NCBI GenBank assembly: GCA_023443455.1
Contig: JAEZUE010000082.1
Coordinates: 1-15,245, forward strand
Length of the DNA stretch: 15,245 nt
Origin: Verrucomicrobiota bacterium
GTDB lineage: Bacteria; Verrucomicrobiota; Verrucomicrobiia; Opitutales; Opitutaceae
Direction: 5' to 3'
The notes under the pieces were generated by a model. It was given only the letters and a program-made list of their open reading frames with translations, was not told the DNA's origin and did not search any database. The first letter of the stretch is position 1, and the number at the start of each line of letters is the position of its first letter. Positions 1 to 8,309 of this stretch are shown here, piece by piece. The translations under genes and the position numbers were made by a program.

Positions 1-162
1 TCGCGGCAGTCATCGCTCCCTGCTAGGGAGATGAAATTGTCGTTGCCGGCTCGGGATCGCGGCGGGGGGTGGGGATCGGCGCCGGGGCGGCAGCGGATTA
101 TCCGCGCAAGTGATCCGCCGCCCCGGCGTCGAAGCCGGTTGTCGGGGATCCGAAACAGAAAA
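1..162. other. Spacer beyond valS, no gene seen
   Basis: No supported gene lies in this stretch after the valS terminator. It is G-rich and holds two short palindromes: a 6-bp stem with a 3-base loop at 16-30 (CTCCCT/AGGGAG), and GCGGAT-T-ATCCGC at 93-105. Short open frames here look like chance products of high GC. Whatever gene lies further left is outside the window. Confidence 0.5.
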
Positions 163-188
163 GGCCGCAGGTCGGCAAACCTGCGGCC
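155..188 (-). terminator. Rho-independent terminator of valS
   Basis: A perfect 10-bp inverted repeat (GGCCGCAGGT at 163-172, ACCTGCGGCC at 179-188) has a 6-base loop. On the minus strand it is followed by TTTT and a second short T stretch (162 down to 153). It lies 26 bases past the valS stop codon, in the right orientation to end that transcript. Confidence 0.88.
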
Positions 189-214
189 GGGAGAGGATGG
201 GGCGAAACGCTGGT

Positions 215-3034
215 TCAGCCCAGCGCCTTGAGCAGGCGCTCGACTTCGGCTCGCTTCGCCTGGAGGTCGGCGAGCTGCTTCTTCGTGCCTTCCAACACCG
301 CGGGCGGGGCCTTGCCGGTGAACGCGGGGTTCGCGAGACGGGCTTCCGTGCCGGCGATGTGGCCGCTGAGCTTCTCGAGCTCCTTGCCGAGCTTCGCCTT
401 CTCGGCGGCGGCGTCGACCGCGGCTCCGAGATCCAGATACAACGTGCCGAGCGGAGTCACCGCAGCCGAGAGCGCGGGCTCGTCGGTGGTGCGAGTGAGC
501 TCGGCGGCGCCGACCAGACGGGTAATCTTGGCCGAGGCGCGCTCGAGCGCGGACCACGACTCGTCGCTCGTCACGACGAGCAGCTTCACGTCGCGGCGCT
601 GCGCGGCGCCCTTGTCGGCCTTGAGCGTGCGGGCGAACTGCACGACCTGCTTGAGCTGGTCGACGGCGACCGTCGCGGCCGGATCAATCGCAACACCCTT
701 CGCGGCAAGCGCGGCTGTGAAGCTCGTGACGGTGTCGAGGCGTGTATCCTGAATGAAGGACTCGGCGGAGCCTGAGGCGGAACGGGCGTCGGCGGGGAAC
801 GCCCCGACGACGGACGCGCCGGGAACCGCAGGCACGGAGGCCTGCGCCACGCCGGCGTAGCCGAGCAGGTGCCAGAGTTCCTCGGTGATGTGCGGGGCGA
901 ACGGCTCGAAGAGCAGCAGGAACTGGCGGATCACCAGATCCTGGATCGCGAGGCAGTTGCCCTTGCGCTCGGCGTCCTGAAGTTTCGCCTTCGAGACCTC
1001 GACGTACCAGTCGCAGAAATCGCCCCAGAAGAAGCTGTAGAGCTTCTGCGTGGCGGCGGCGAACTCGAAGCCGGCAAACGATTCCTCGAGCACGCGCATC
1101 GTGTCGACGAGGGCGGCGAGGATCGCGTGGTCGTCCTCGTCGAAGAGGCCCGGCGTCAACCGGCCAAGGATGGCGTCGAGCGAGCTGTTGTCGCTCATCT
1201 CGCCGCTCATCTGGCGGAAGCGCGTGGCGTTCCAGAGCTTGTTGCAGAAGTTCTTGCCGGCTTCGACGCGTTCCTCGTCGAACTTCACGTCCTGGCCGAG
1301 CGGCGCGATCTGGAGCAGACCGAAGCGCAGGCCGTCGGCGCCGTACTTGGCGATGAGCTCGAGTGGGTCGGGCGAGTTGCCGAGTGTCTTCGACATCTTG
1401 CGACCCTGTTTGTCGCGCACGATGCCGTTGAAATAGACGTGCTTGAACGGAATGCGCTGCTCGACCGGCGCGCCGGGGCGGGCGAACTCGAGACCGGCCA
1501 TGATCATGCGCGCAACCCAGAAGAAGATGATGTCGGCACCGGTCGCGAGCGTGGTCGTCGGATACAGCGCGTCGAAGCCGAGCTCGGCCTGGCGCCCGGC
1601 ATCGGGCCAACCGAGGGTGCCGATCGGCCAGAGCCACGAGGAGGCCCAGGTGTCGAGCACGTCCTCCTCCTGGTCCCAGTTCTGCGGGTCGGCCGGGCCG
1701 TCGAGCGAGACGTGGACCTTGGTCGGATCCTTCAGGTCGGCCTCGGTGAGCCGCTCCTTGTCGACGCCCTTGGCGTACCAGACCGGGATGCGATGGCCCC
1801 ACCAGAGCTGGCGGCTGATGCACCAGTCCTGGATGCCGTCGAGCCAGTTGAGATACACCTTCGTCCAACGCTCCGGGTAGAACTTGATCAGGCCGTCGCG
1901 CACGACCTGCTTGGCCTCCTCGACGCGCGGGTAGCGCAGCCACCACTGCTGGGTGAGGCGCGGCTCGATCGGCACGTCGGCACGCTCGGAGAAACCGACG
2001 TTGTTCTCGTAGGCCTTCTCCTCGAGGAGCAGGCCGGCGTCCAAGAGCATCTGCGACGCCTTCTTGCGGCCGGCGAAACGCTCCAGGCCGGCCAGTTCCG
2101 GACCGGCGAGCTCATTGAGCACGCCGTCGGGATTGAGCACATCGATAATGGGAAGCTGGTGACGCTGGCCGATCTCGAAGTCGACCTTGTCGTGGGCGGG
2201 CGTGACCTTCAGCACACCGGCGGCGAAGACCGGGTCGACGGCGGTGTCGGGCACGATCGGGAGCTGCTCGCGTTTGCCCAGCGGACGCCAGACATGTTTC
2301 CCGATGAGGTGCTTGTAGCGCTCGTCGTCGGGGTGCACGGCAACGGCCACGTCGGCCGGGATCGTCTCGGGCCGGGTGGTCTCGACGGTGAGGAACTCGC
2401 CGGGGTGTTCGACGATCTCGTAGCGCAGTTTGTAGATGAAGCCCTTCTGCGGCTTCATGATCACCTCTTCGTCGGAGAGCGCAGTGAGACTGACCGGGCA
2501 CCAGTTGACCATGCGCTTGCCGCGGTAGATGCGGCCACCTTCGAAAAGTTTCACGAACGCCGTGAGCACAGCGCGGCTGTACTCGGGGTTCATGGTGAAG
2601 TTGGTGCGTTCCCAGTCGCAGGAGCTGCCGAGCTCGCGGAGCTGCTTGAGGATGGTGTTGCCCGACTTCTCGCGCCATTCCCACACGCGCTTGAGGAACT
2701 CCTCGCGACCGAGGTCGCGGCGGGTCTTCTTCTCGGTCTTGCGCAGGTGTTTCTCGACCATCGTCTGCGTCGCGATGCCGGCGTGGTCGGTGCCGGGGAT
2801 CCAGCAGGCGGTCTTACCCTCGAGGCGGGCGCGGCGGATGATGCAGTCCTGCAACGTATTGTTCAGGACATGACCCATGTGCAGGATGCCGGTGACGTTG
2901 GGCGGCGGGATGACGATCGTGTAGTTCTCGCGACCGGGTACGGGTTGGCCGCGGAAACAGCCGTTGGTCTGCCAAGCGGCATACCACTTCTTTTCGACGT
3001 CGCGCGGTTCGTAGCTCTTCGGGATCTCGCTCAT
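215..3034 (-). CDS. valS: Valyl-tRNA synthetase (ValRS)
   Basis: Class I aminoacyl-tRNA synthetase that charges tRNA-Val in the cytoplasm and hydrolyses mischarged Thr-tRNA-Val. With the start at 3034 it is 939 residues, close to the E. coli length. Visible motifs are PPNVTGILHMGH (about 44-55, the HIGH signature), CWIPGTDHAGIATQ (about 77-90), the editing domain (about 180-370) and KMSKT (about 546-550, a KMSKS variant). A C-terminal Lys/Glu/Leu-rich coiled coil (about 875-938) binds tRNA. An in-frame ATG 69 bases upstream (3103) would add a Pro/Arg-rich leader unlike the family, so MSEIPKSYEP is chosen. No Shine-Dalgarno is evident. Residues about 730-756 form an Ala/Ser/Pro/Val-rich stretch not expected in the anticodon-binding domain, possibly an in-frame repeat insertion. 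The gene is monocistronic here, divergent from acs. Identity is secure; the exact start is less so. Confidence 0.97.
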   Translation of the reverse strand: MSEIPKSYEPRDVEKKWYAAWQTNGCFRGQPVPGRENYTIVIPPPNVTGILHMGHVLNNTLQDCIIRRARLEGKTACWIPGTDHAGIATQTMVEKHLRKTEKKTRRDLGREEFLKRVWEWREKSGNTILKQLRELGSSCDWERTNFTMNPEYSRAVLTAFVKLFEGGRIYRGKRMVNWCPVSLTALSDEEVIMKPQKGFIYKLRYEIVEHPGEFLTVETTRPETIPADVAVAVHPDDERYKHLIGKHVWRPLGKREQLPIVPDTAVDPVFAAGVLKVTPAHDKVDFEIGQRHQLPIIDVLNPDGVLNELAGPELAGLERFAGRKKASQMLLDAGLLLEEKAYENNVGFSERADVPIEPRLTQQWWLRYPRVEEAKQVVRDGLIKFYPERWTKVYLNWLDGIQDWCISRQLWWGHRIPVWYAKGVDKERLTEADLKDPTKVHVSLDGPADPQNWDQEEDVLDTWASSWLWPIGTLGWPDAGRQAELGFDALYPTTTLATGADIIFFWVARMIMAGLEFARPGAPVEQRIPFKHVYFNGIVRDKQGRKMSKTLGNSPDPLELIAKYGADGLRFGLLQIAPLGQDVKFDEERVEAGKNFCNKLWNATRFRQMSGEMSDNSSLDAILGRLTPGLFDEDDHAILAALVDTMRVLEESFAGFEFAAATQKLYSFFWGDFCDWYVEVSKAKLQDAERKGNCLAIQDLVIRQFLLLFEPFAPHITEELWHLLGYAGVAQASVPAVPGASVVGAFPADARSASGSAESFIQDTRLDTVTSFTAALAAKGVAIDPAATVAVDQLKQVVQFARTLKADKGAAQRRDVKLLVVTSDESWSALERASAKITRLVGAAELTRTTDEPALSAAVTPLGTLYLDLGAAVDAAAEKAKLGKELEKLSGHIAGTEARLANPAFTGKAPPAVLEGTKKQLADLQAKRAEVERLLKALG
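787..846. repeat. Palindromic segment inside valS
   Basis: Two hairpin-forming palindromes sit side by side in the part of valS that encodes the Ala/Ser/Pro-rich insert. One is at 787-809: CGTC/GACG flanks GGCG/CGCC with a short bulge. The other is a perfect 7-bp stem with a 6-base loop at 827-846 (CGCAGGC/GCCTGCG). The reading frame stays open through both. This resembles an in-frame palindromic repeat insertion, but no second copy is present in the window to confirm it. Confidence 0.45.
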
Positions 3035-3282
3035 GGGAAAAATGGAAACGGCGAGGTAAGAAGCCCGCCCCGGGCGAGGCAACGCCGGATTCGGGAGGCA
3101 CAACCTGCGCTAACAACGCCGCGCCGCGGTCCCGCCCGGCTCTGATACCTGCGCACCGCGACAGGGGAACGACTGGCGGCCACCGCGGGTTCGCGCACCC
3201 TAGGCCCCGCTACCCAACCCCGCCTACCCGCGGGGTACCCCGAACACGTCCATCCCAACGTTCTGCCCCGAAAGGATCCACC
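3035..3282. promoter_or_regulatory. Divergent valS/acs control region
   Basis: The 248-base spacer must hold promoters for both valS (leftward) and acs (rightward). I cannot point to convincing -35/-10 boxes on either strand. It contains a 7-bp inverted repeat with a 6-base loop (ACCCCGC at 3217-3223, GCGGGGT at 3230-3236) about 47 bases before the acs start. CTACCC or GTACCC recurs three times around it (3210, 3224, 3235). On the valS side, the minus strand of 3125-3138 reads CGGGCGGGACCGCG, a weak look-alike of the T-box core. Confidence 0.45.
3271..3276 (+). promoter_or_regulatory. Shine-Dalgarno of acs
   Basis: AAAGGA ends six bases before the acs ATG at 3283, good spacing for ribosome binding. 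It supports this start codon. It is one of only two clear Shine-Dalgarno sites among the eight genes here. Confidence 0.7.
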
Positions 3283-5184
3283 ATGTCCGCCGAGAAGTCC
3301 GAACTCGTCAGCCCGTCCCCCGAATTCGTCGCTGCCGCCAACATCCAGAACTTCGCCGAACTGCGCCGCCAGGCCACCGACGACCTCGAAACCTTCTGGG
3401 CCGACCGCGCCCGCGAATTCGAGTGGAGCCGACCGTGGGACCGTGTGCTCGACGACTCGAAGGCACCCTTCTTCCAGTGGTTCGTGGGAGGCCGCACCAA
3501 CATCGTGCACAACTGCCTCGACCGGCACATCAGGACCGCGCGCCGCAACAAGCTCGCGTTGATCTGGGAGGGCGAGAAGGGCGAGGTGCGCACGTTCAGC
3601 TACCACGCGCTCAACCGCGAAGTCTGCATGTTCGCCAACATCCTGCGCAGCATGGGCGTGAAGAAGGGCGACCGCGTAACCGTCTACATGGGACGCATCC
3701 CCGAGCTGCCCATCGCGATGCTCGCCTGCGCCAAGATCGGCGCGGTGCACTCGGTCGTGTACGGCGGTTTCTCGGTCGAGGCGCTGCACGGTCGCATCGA
3801 GGACAGCCAGTCCAACGTCGTCATCACCTGCGACGGCGGCTGGATGAACGGCAAGATCGTCGAGCTGAAGAAGATCGTCGACGAGGCATTGAAGCGCTCG
3901 CCCACGATCGAGCATGTCATCGTCGTCAAGCGCACCGGCCACGAGGTCGCGATGGAGGCCGGCCGCGACTACTGGTTGCACGAACTGATGCAGCTGCCGA
4001 TCGCCCGCGGGCAGTCGGGCGGCAACCGTTGCGAGACCGAGGACATGGACGCCGAGGACCCGCTCTTCCTGCTCTACACCTCGGGTACAACGGGCAAGCC
4101 GAAGGCCATTCTCCACACCCACGGCGGCTACATGGTCGGCGCGGCCACCACGTTCAAATGGGTCTTCGACGTGAAGGAGGAGGACCGCTGGTGGTGCACC
4201 GCCGACCCGGGCTGGATCACCGGGCACTCGTATCTGGTCTACGGACCGCTGCTCGTCGGCGCGACGTCGTTCATGTACGAGGGCGCGCCGGCGTTCCCGT
4301 ATCCGAATCGTTGGTGGGCGATGATCGAGAAGTACGGCATCAACGTCTTCTACACCGCCCCCACCGCGATCCGCGGCCTCATGCGTTTCGGCGAAGCCTG
4401 GCCGAACCGCCACGACCTCTCCGGACTGCGCCTGCTCGGCTCCGTCGGCGAACCGATCAACCCGGAGGCTTGGCGCTGGTTCCACCGCGTCATCGGCAAG
4501 GAACGTTGCCCGATCATGGACACGTGGTGGCAGACCGAGACCGGCATGTTCATGATCACGCCGCTGCCCACGATGGAGCTCGCTCCCGGCAGCGCCACGC
4601 TCCCCTTCCCCGGCATCGAGGTCGACATCCTCGACGACCACGGCAAATCCGTCGGCCCCGGTGAGGAGGGCTACCTGGTCGTGAAGCGCCCGTGGCCGGC
4701 CATGCTGCGCACGATCTACGGCGACCCGGAGCGCTACGTGCAGCAGTACTGGAGCAAGTATCCGGGACTCTACTTCACCGGTGACAGCGCCCGCCGCGAC
4801 GAACGCGGGTACATCTGGGTCATCGGCCGGGTCGACGATGTCATCAAGGTCTCCGGTTACCGGCTCGGCACCGCCGAGGTCGAGAGCGCGCTCGTCAGCC
4901 ACCCGGCCGTGGCCGAGGCGGCGGTGATCGGCATCGCCCACGAAGTGAAGGGCCAGGCCATCCACGCCTACGTGATCCTCAAGGCCGGCCAGACGCCGAG
5001 CGAGGAGCTCAACGACGCCCTCGTCAAACACGTCGGCCACGAGATCGGCCCGATCGCGCGCCCCGAGAAGATCACCTTCGTCACCCAGCTGCCCAAGACC
5101 CGCAGCGGCAAAATCATGCGGCGCGTGCTCAAGGCCCGCGCGCAGGGTCTGCCCGAGGGCGACCTGTCGACGCTGGAGGAGTAG
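3283..5184 (+). CDS. acs: Acetyl-CoA synthetase (AMP-forming)
   Basis: Activates acetate with ATP to acetyl-AMP and then to acetyl-CoA in the cytoplasm. It has 633 residues, slightly shorter than the roughly 650 of enterobacterial Acs. The ANL-superfamily motifs run in order: YTSGTTGKPK (265-274), the pocket segment GWITGHS (310-316), VGEPI (388-392), WWQTETG (415-421), YFTGD (498-501 region), the hinge GRVDDVIKVSGYRLGTAE (515-532) and PKTRSGK with catalytic Lys610. The Trp of WWQTETG and the Val of SVGEPI match residues that make the enzyme acetate-specific rather than propionate-specific in Salmonella Acs. Lys610 is where protein acetylation silences the enzyme in other bacteria; no acetyltransferase or deacetylase gene is nearby. 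The gene stands alone, divergent from valS, and is followed by a 169-base spacer before glnD. The start is fixed by the Shine-Dalgarno. Confidence 0.96.
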   Translation: MSAEKSELVSPSPEFVAAANIQNFAELRRQATDDLETFWADRAREFEWSRPWDRVLDDSKAPFFQWFVGGRTNIVHNCLDRHIRTARRNKLALIWEGEKGEVRTFSYHALNREVCMFANILRSMGVKKGDRVTVYMGRIPELPIAMLACAKIGAVHSVVYGGFSVEALHGRIEDSQSNVVITCDGGWMNGKIVELKKIVDEALKRSPTIEHVIVVKRTGHEVAMEAGRDYWLHELMQLPIARGQSGGNRCETEDMDAEDPLFLLYTSGTTGKPKAILHTHGGYMVGAATTFKWVFDVKEEDRWWCTADPGWITGHSYLVYGPLLVGATSFMYEGAPAFPYPNRWWAMIEKYGINVFYTAPTAIRGLMRFGEAWPNRHDLSGLRLLGSVGEPINPEAWRWFHRVIGKERCPIMDTWWQTETGMFMITPLPTMELAPGSATLPFPGIEVDILDDHGKSVGPGEEGYLVVKRPWPAMLRTIYGDPERYVQQYWSKYPGLYFTGDSARRDERGYIWVIGRVDDVIKVSGYRLGTAEVESALVSHPAVAEAAVIGIAHEVKGQAIHAYVILKAGQTPSEELNDALVKHVGHEIGPIARPEKITFVTQLPKTRSGKIMRRVLKARAQGLPEGDLSTLEE

Positions 5185-5203
5185 TCCCAAAACAACCCGC
5201 CTA

Positions 5204-5237
5204 GGCGCCGACCTTGGCCAGCGCCCGCTTCGGCGCC
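5204..5237 (+). terminator. Possible acs terminator hairpin
   Basis: An 8-bp inverted repeat (GGCGCCGA at 5204-5211, TCGGCGCC at 5230-5237) lies 19 bases after the acs stop, with an 18-base GC-rich loop. No T tract follows, so it could be a stem that merely stabilises the mRNA end or a Rho-dependent end. Intrinsic termination is uncertain. Confidence 0.35.
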
Positions 5238-5353
5238 CGACGATCTTGTGCGCCCTCCCCCTGGACCGGCCAGGCGGGGGTTGCCCGCACGCCCTCCGCC
5301 GTTATTTGATTGGCGGAGCCGGTCGAATACCCCGTTATGCCGCGACCTCTGCG

Positions 5354-8164
5354 ATGATCCGCGCCATTCTCAAAGACGCCCGCAAACATCTGGTCTTCAC
5401 GGCCGACATGCCGACCGCCAAACGTCTGGCGGCGGCGAAGGGATTCCTCGCCCATGTCGATGCCGAAGTCCTCCGGCGCCACCGCGGCGGCGAAGCCGGC
5501 CTCACCGTCGCCCAGGCGCGCGCGACCGAAATCGACGCCCTGATCGAGGCGCTCTACGAATACGCCACCGCCCAGTGGCGGCGCGCCAACACCGGCGCAC
5601 TCCCCGTCGCGGTGAGCCTCATCGCGCTCGGCGGCTATGGCCGCGGCGAACTCTGCCCGAAAAGCGACATCGACCTGATGTTCCTCTATCCGTCCAACGT
5701 GAAGGTGGAGGCGCTCAAACCCTTCCAGGAATTTCTCACCCAGGAGGTGCTCTACCTGCTCTGGGACTGCGGCCTGAAGGTCGGCCACTCCACCCGCACC
5801 ATCGACGAGGCCTTCGCCGAAGCGCGCAAGGACATGCAGACCAAGACCGCGCTGCTCGAGTCGCGCCTGCTGGCCGGCTCGCACGCGATCCACGAAAGTT
5901 TCCAGCTCGCCTACCGCAACTACTACACCACCGACGACCCGCGCGGCTACATCGCCGCCCGCCTGAAGGACCAGGCCGAACGCCGCTCCAAGAACGGCGG
6001 CACCATCTACCTGCAGGAACCCAACATCAAGAACGGCGTCGGCGGCCTGCGCGACTTCCAGAACACCCTCTGGATGGCCCGGGTGAAACTCGGCATCGAG
6101 AACATGGAGGAGTTGCAGGGGCAGAACTTCCTGCGCGAGGAGGAGCTGCGGGATTTCCAGCGCGCCTACGACTTCCTCCTGCGCGTGCGTCACGAACTTC
6201 ACTACGTGACCAACCACGCCAACGATCTGCTCAACCTCGACAACCAGCCCCGCGTCGCCGCCGGCCTCGGCTACACCGCCGAGAACTTCGTCGAGCGCGT
6301 CGAGGCCTTCATGCAGGACTACTACCTGCACGCGAAGGCCATCTACCGGATCTCCAAGATCGTCGAGGACCGCCTCGCCCTCTCCCTCGAGGAGGCCGCG
6401 CCGAGCCGCTTCTCGCTGCGCGCCCTCATCCGCTCCCGCCGCACCGAGCGCACCCGCGAACTCGACGGCTTCATCCTGCGCGGCAACCGCCTCTCCGCCG
6501 CCGCCCCCACCGTCTTCACCGACGACCCCGAACGCCTCATCCGCGTTTTCCGCCACTGCCAACAACTCGAGTGCAGCCCCGACCCGGAGCTCCAATCCCT
6601 CATCCGCGCCTCCGGTCCCCTCTGCACCCCTGCCGTGCTGCAGGCCCGCGGCGCGATCGACAGCTTCAAGGCCATCCTCGCCGAGGCCGGCCGCGTGCAC
6701 CCCGCGCTCGCCCGCATGCACGAGCTCGGAATCCTCGGCCGTTTCGTGCCCGAATTCGAACAGCTCCACTGCCTCGTCCAACACGAATTCTACCACCGCT
6801 ACACCGCCGACATCCACACGCTCAACGCCATCCGCGAGCTCGACGCCATCTACGCCGCCGACGGACCGATGGAACAGCGCTACCGCGACGTCCTCCACGC
6901 CTGCGAGGACCACACCCTGCTGTATCTCATTCTCCTCCTGCATGATATCGGCAAGGGCACCGGCATCCAGGGCCATGCCGAGTCGGGCGTGCACCTCGCC
7001 CGCCCCATCCTCGACCGCCTCGGCATCGACGAGAAGAATGCCGAAATCGTCACCTTCGTCATCCGCCACCACCTCGCGATGGCACGGTTCTGGCAGAAGC
7101 ACGATCTGGATGATCCTGCGACCATCGCGCTCTTCGCCGAGCTGGTGGGCGACGTCGAGAAACTCCGTTACCTCTACGTCCACACCTTCTGCGACGCCCG
7201 CGGCACTTCGACGGAACTCTGGAACAGCTACAAGAACACACTACACTACACGCTTTTCAAACGCACCGCCGAGCGCCTCACCCTCGGCTCCGCCGCCGCC
7301 GACCAACGCAACGCCGAACGTAAAGCCATGCTCCACCGCGAACTCATCGCCCAAAAAGTCCCCGGCGTCAGTGCCGACGAGATCACCGCGCACTTCAACC
7401 TGTTGCCCGAGCGCTACTTCGTCCAGACCGCCCCCGACGAAATCGTGCTCCACATCGGCATGGTCAACCGCCTGCTCGCGACCATCACCAACGCCGACTC
7501 CGTCGGCAGCCTGCGCCCCATCATCGAGTGGAAGGACGACCTCAACCGCTCCTACACCGTCGTCAACCTCGTCACCTGGGATCGCGCCGGCCTCTTCTAC
7601 CGCCTCGCCGGTGCCCTCAGCGTCGCCGGCCTCAACATTCTCAGCGCCAAGGTCATCTCCCGCGCCGACCACATCGCCATCGACACCTTCCACGTCGTCG
7701 AACCCGGCCGCGGTGTCGTCCAGAACCACGCCGCGATGGAGGTCTTCGGCAAATCCGTCGAGGAGGCCCTCGTGCAGAACAAAGACCTGCTGCCCGACAT
7801 CCTCGCCCAATCCCGCAAGGTCCGCTCCAGCCGCCTCGCCCAGGAAGAACGCACCCTCCACGGCCACATCCCCCCGATCGTCGAGGTCTATCATGAACTC
7901 GACCTGAAACGCACCATCATCGAGGTGCAGGCCCAGGACCAGATCGGCCTGCTCTACCGCATCGCCCGCACCATCTTCGAACACGGCTTCGACATCACCT
8001 TCGCCCGCATCAACACCGAGCGCGGCATCGCGATCGACACCTTCTACGTCGAGAGCTCCAACCACCTCCCGATCGAGGACCAAGACCGCCTGCGCACGCT
8101 CCGCGAAGCCATCTCCGACGTCATCGCCCCCGCCGACGAGGAACCCGTCGCCAAGAGCGCCTGA
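5354..8164 (+). CDS. glnD: PII uridylyltransferase / uridylyl-removing enzyme
   Basis: Cytoplasmic nitrogen sensor that adds UMP to PII protein when glutamine is low and removes it when glutamine is high. It has 936 residues (E. coli 890). Order of domains: nucleotidyltransferase with GGYGRGELCPKSDIDLMFLY (93-112; metal ligands Asp105 and Asp107); the GlnD helical linker, including KNGVGGLRD (about 226-234); an HD hydrolase domain with LLLHDIGKG (His530, Asp531) and RHHL (571-574); and two C-terminal ACT domains (about 734-800 and 853-925) that sense glutamine. All key residues of both activities are present, so it should be bifunctional. An ATG at 5246 would add 36 residues of Pro/Arg/Gly-rich, non-conserved sequence; the ATG at 5354 (MIRAILKDARKH) is preferred, though it has no Shine-Dalgarno. 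No glnB, glnK or glnA is in view. It is followed by a strong terminator. Confidence 0.96.
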   Translation: MIRAILKDARKHLVFTADMPTAKRLAAAKGFLAHVDAEVLRRHRGGEAGLTVAQARATEIDALIEALYEYATAQWRRANTGALPVAVSLIALGGYGRGELCPKSDIDLMFLYPSNVKVEALKPFQEFLTQEVLYLLWDCGLKVGHSTRTIDEAFAEARKDMQTKTALLESRLLAGSHAIHESFQLAYRNYYTTDDPRGYIAARLKDQAERRSKNGGTIYLQEPNIKNGVGGLRDFQNTLWMARVKLGIENMEELQGQNFLREEELRDFQRAYDFLLRVRHELHYVTNHANDLLNLDNQPRVAAGLGYTAENFVERVEAFMQDYYLHAKAIYRISKIVEDRLALSLEEAAPSRFSLRALIRSRRTERTRELDGFILRGNRLSAAAPTVFTDDPERLIRVFRHCQQLECSPDPELQSLIRASGPLCTPAVLQARGAIDSFKAILAEAGRVHPALARMHELGILGRFVPEFEQLHCLVQHEFYHRYTADIHTLNAIRELDAIYAADGPMEQRYRDVLHACEDHTLLYLILLLHDIGKGTGIQGHAESGVHLARPILDRLGIDEKNAEIVTFVIRHHLAMARFWQKHDLDDPATIALFAELVGDVEKLRYLYVHTFCDARGTSTELWNSYKNTLHYTLFKRTAERLTLGSAAADQRNAERKAMLHRELIAQKVPGVSADEITAHFNLLPERYFVQTAPDEIVLHIGMVNRLLATITNADSVGSLRPIIEWKDDLNRSYTVVNLVTWDRAGLFYRLAGALSVAGLNILSAKVISRADHIAIDTFHVVEPGRGVVQNHAAMEVFGKSVEEALVQNKDLLPDILAQSRKVRSSRLAQEERTLHGHIPPIVEVYHELDLKRTIIEVQAQDQIGLLYRIARTIFEHGFDITFARINTERGIAIDTFYVESSNHLPIEDQDRLRTLREAISDVIAPADEEPVAKSA

Positions 8165-8193
8165 ACCGTTTCGGCCGCTGTAGTTTTGCCACC

Positions 8194-8228
8194 AGGAGCC
8201 GCTTCCGCCCGCGGCTCCTTTTCTTTTC
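8194..8228 (+). terminator. Rho-independent terminator of glnD
   Basis: A perfect 9-bp stem (AGGAGCCGC at 8194-8202, GCGGCTCCT at 8211-8219) with an 8-base loop is followed directly by TTTTCTTTT. It starts 30 bases after the glnD stop, so the kinase gene downstream probably has its own promoter. Confidence 0.92.
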
Positions 8229-8235
8229 CTGCGGC

Positions 8236-8305
8236 TCCAACTGTCCACGGTCGACTGCCCACCCTCCTCCGACCACAGTCCTCCGACTACCATCCCCAGC
8301 CCACC
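8236..8305. repeat. Heptad-phased repeat before kinase gene
   Basis: Ten consecutive 7-base units run from just past the glnD terminator to four bases before the kinase ATG. Every unit has C at positions 3 and 6; a loose consensus is GNCCACN (examples GTCCACG, GACCACA, GCCCACC). No unit is exactly repeated next to another, so this is a period, not a simple microsatellite. It forms most of the kinase gene's upstream region. Confidence 0.7.
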
Positions 8306-8309
8306 GACC

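Noticed and set aside
869..3145. 758-codon open frame antisense to valS
   Set aside because: It covers valS motifs in reverse and has no ribosome-binding site or family resemblance; explained by GC skew of codon positions.
3031..5190. 719-codon open frame antisense to acs
   Set aside because: It mirrors acs in full, has no family motif, is rich in Asp/Gly/Val/Ala/Arg typical of antisense GC-rich frames, and acs has all catalytic motifs on the other strand.
5300..5353. Sigma-70 promoter before glnD (TTGATT near 5307)
   Set aside because: No acceptable -10 box lies 16-18 bases downstream; the spacing and sequence are too poor to call.
5201..7183. 660-codon open frame antisense to glnD
   Set aside because: It is antisense to conserved GlnD domains, and its biased composition (Val/Glu/Gly/Ala) shows no recognisable motif.
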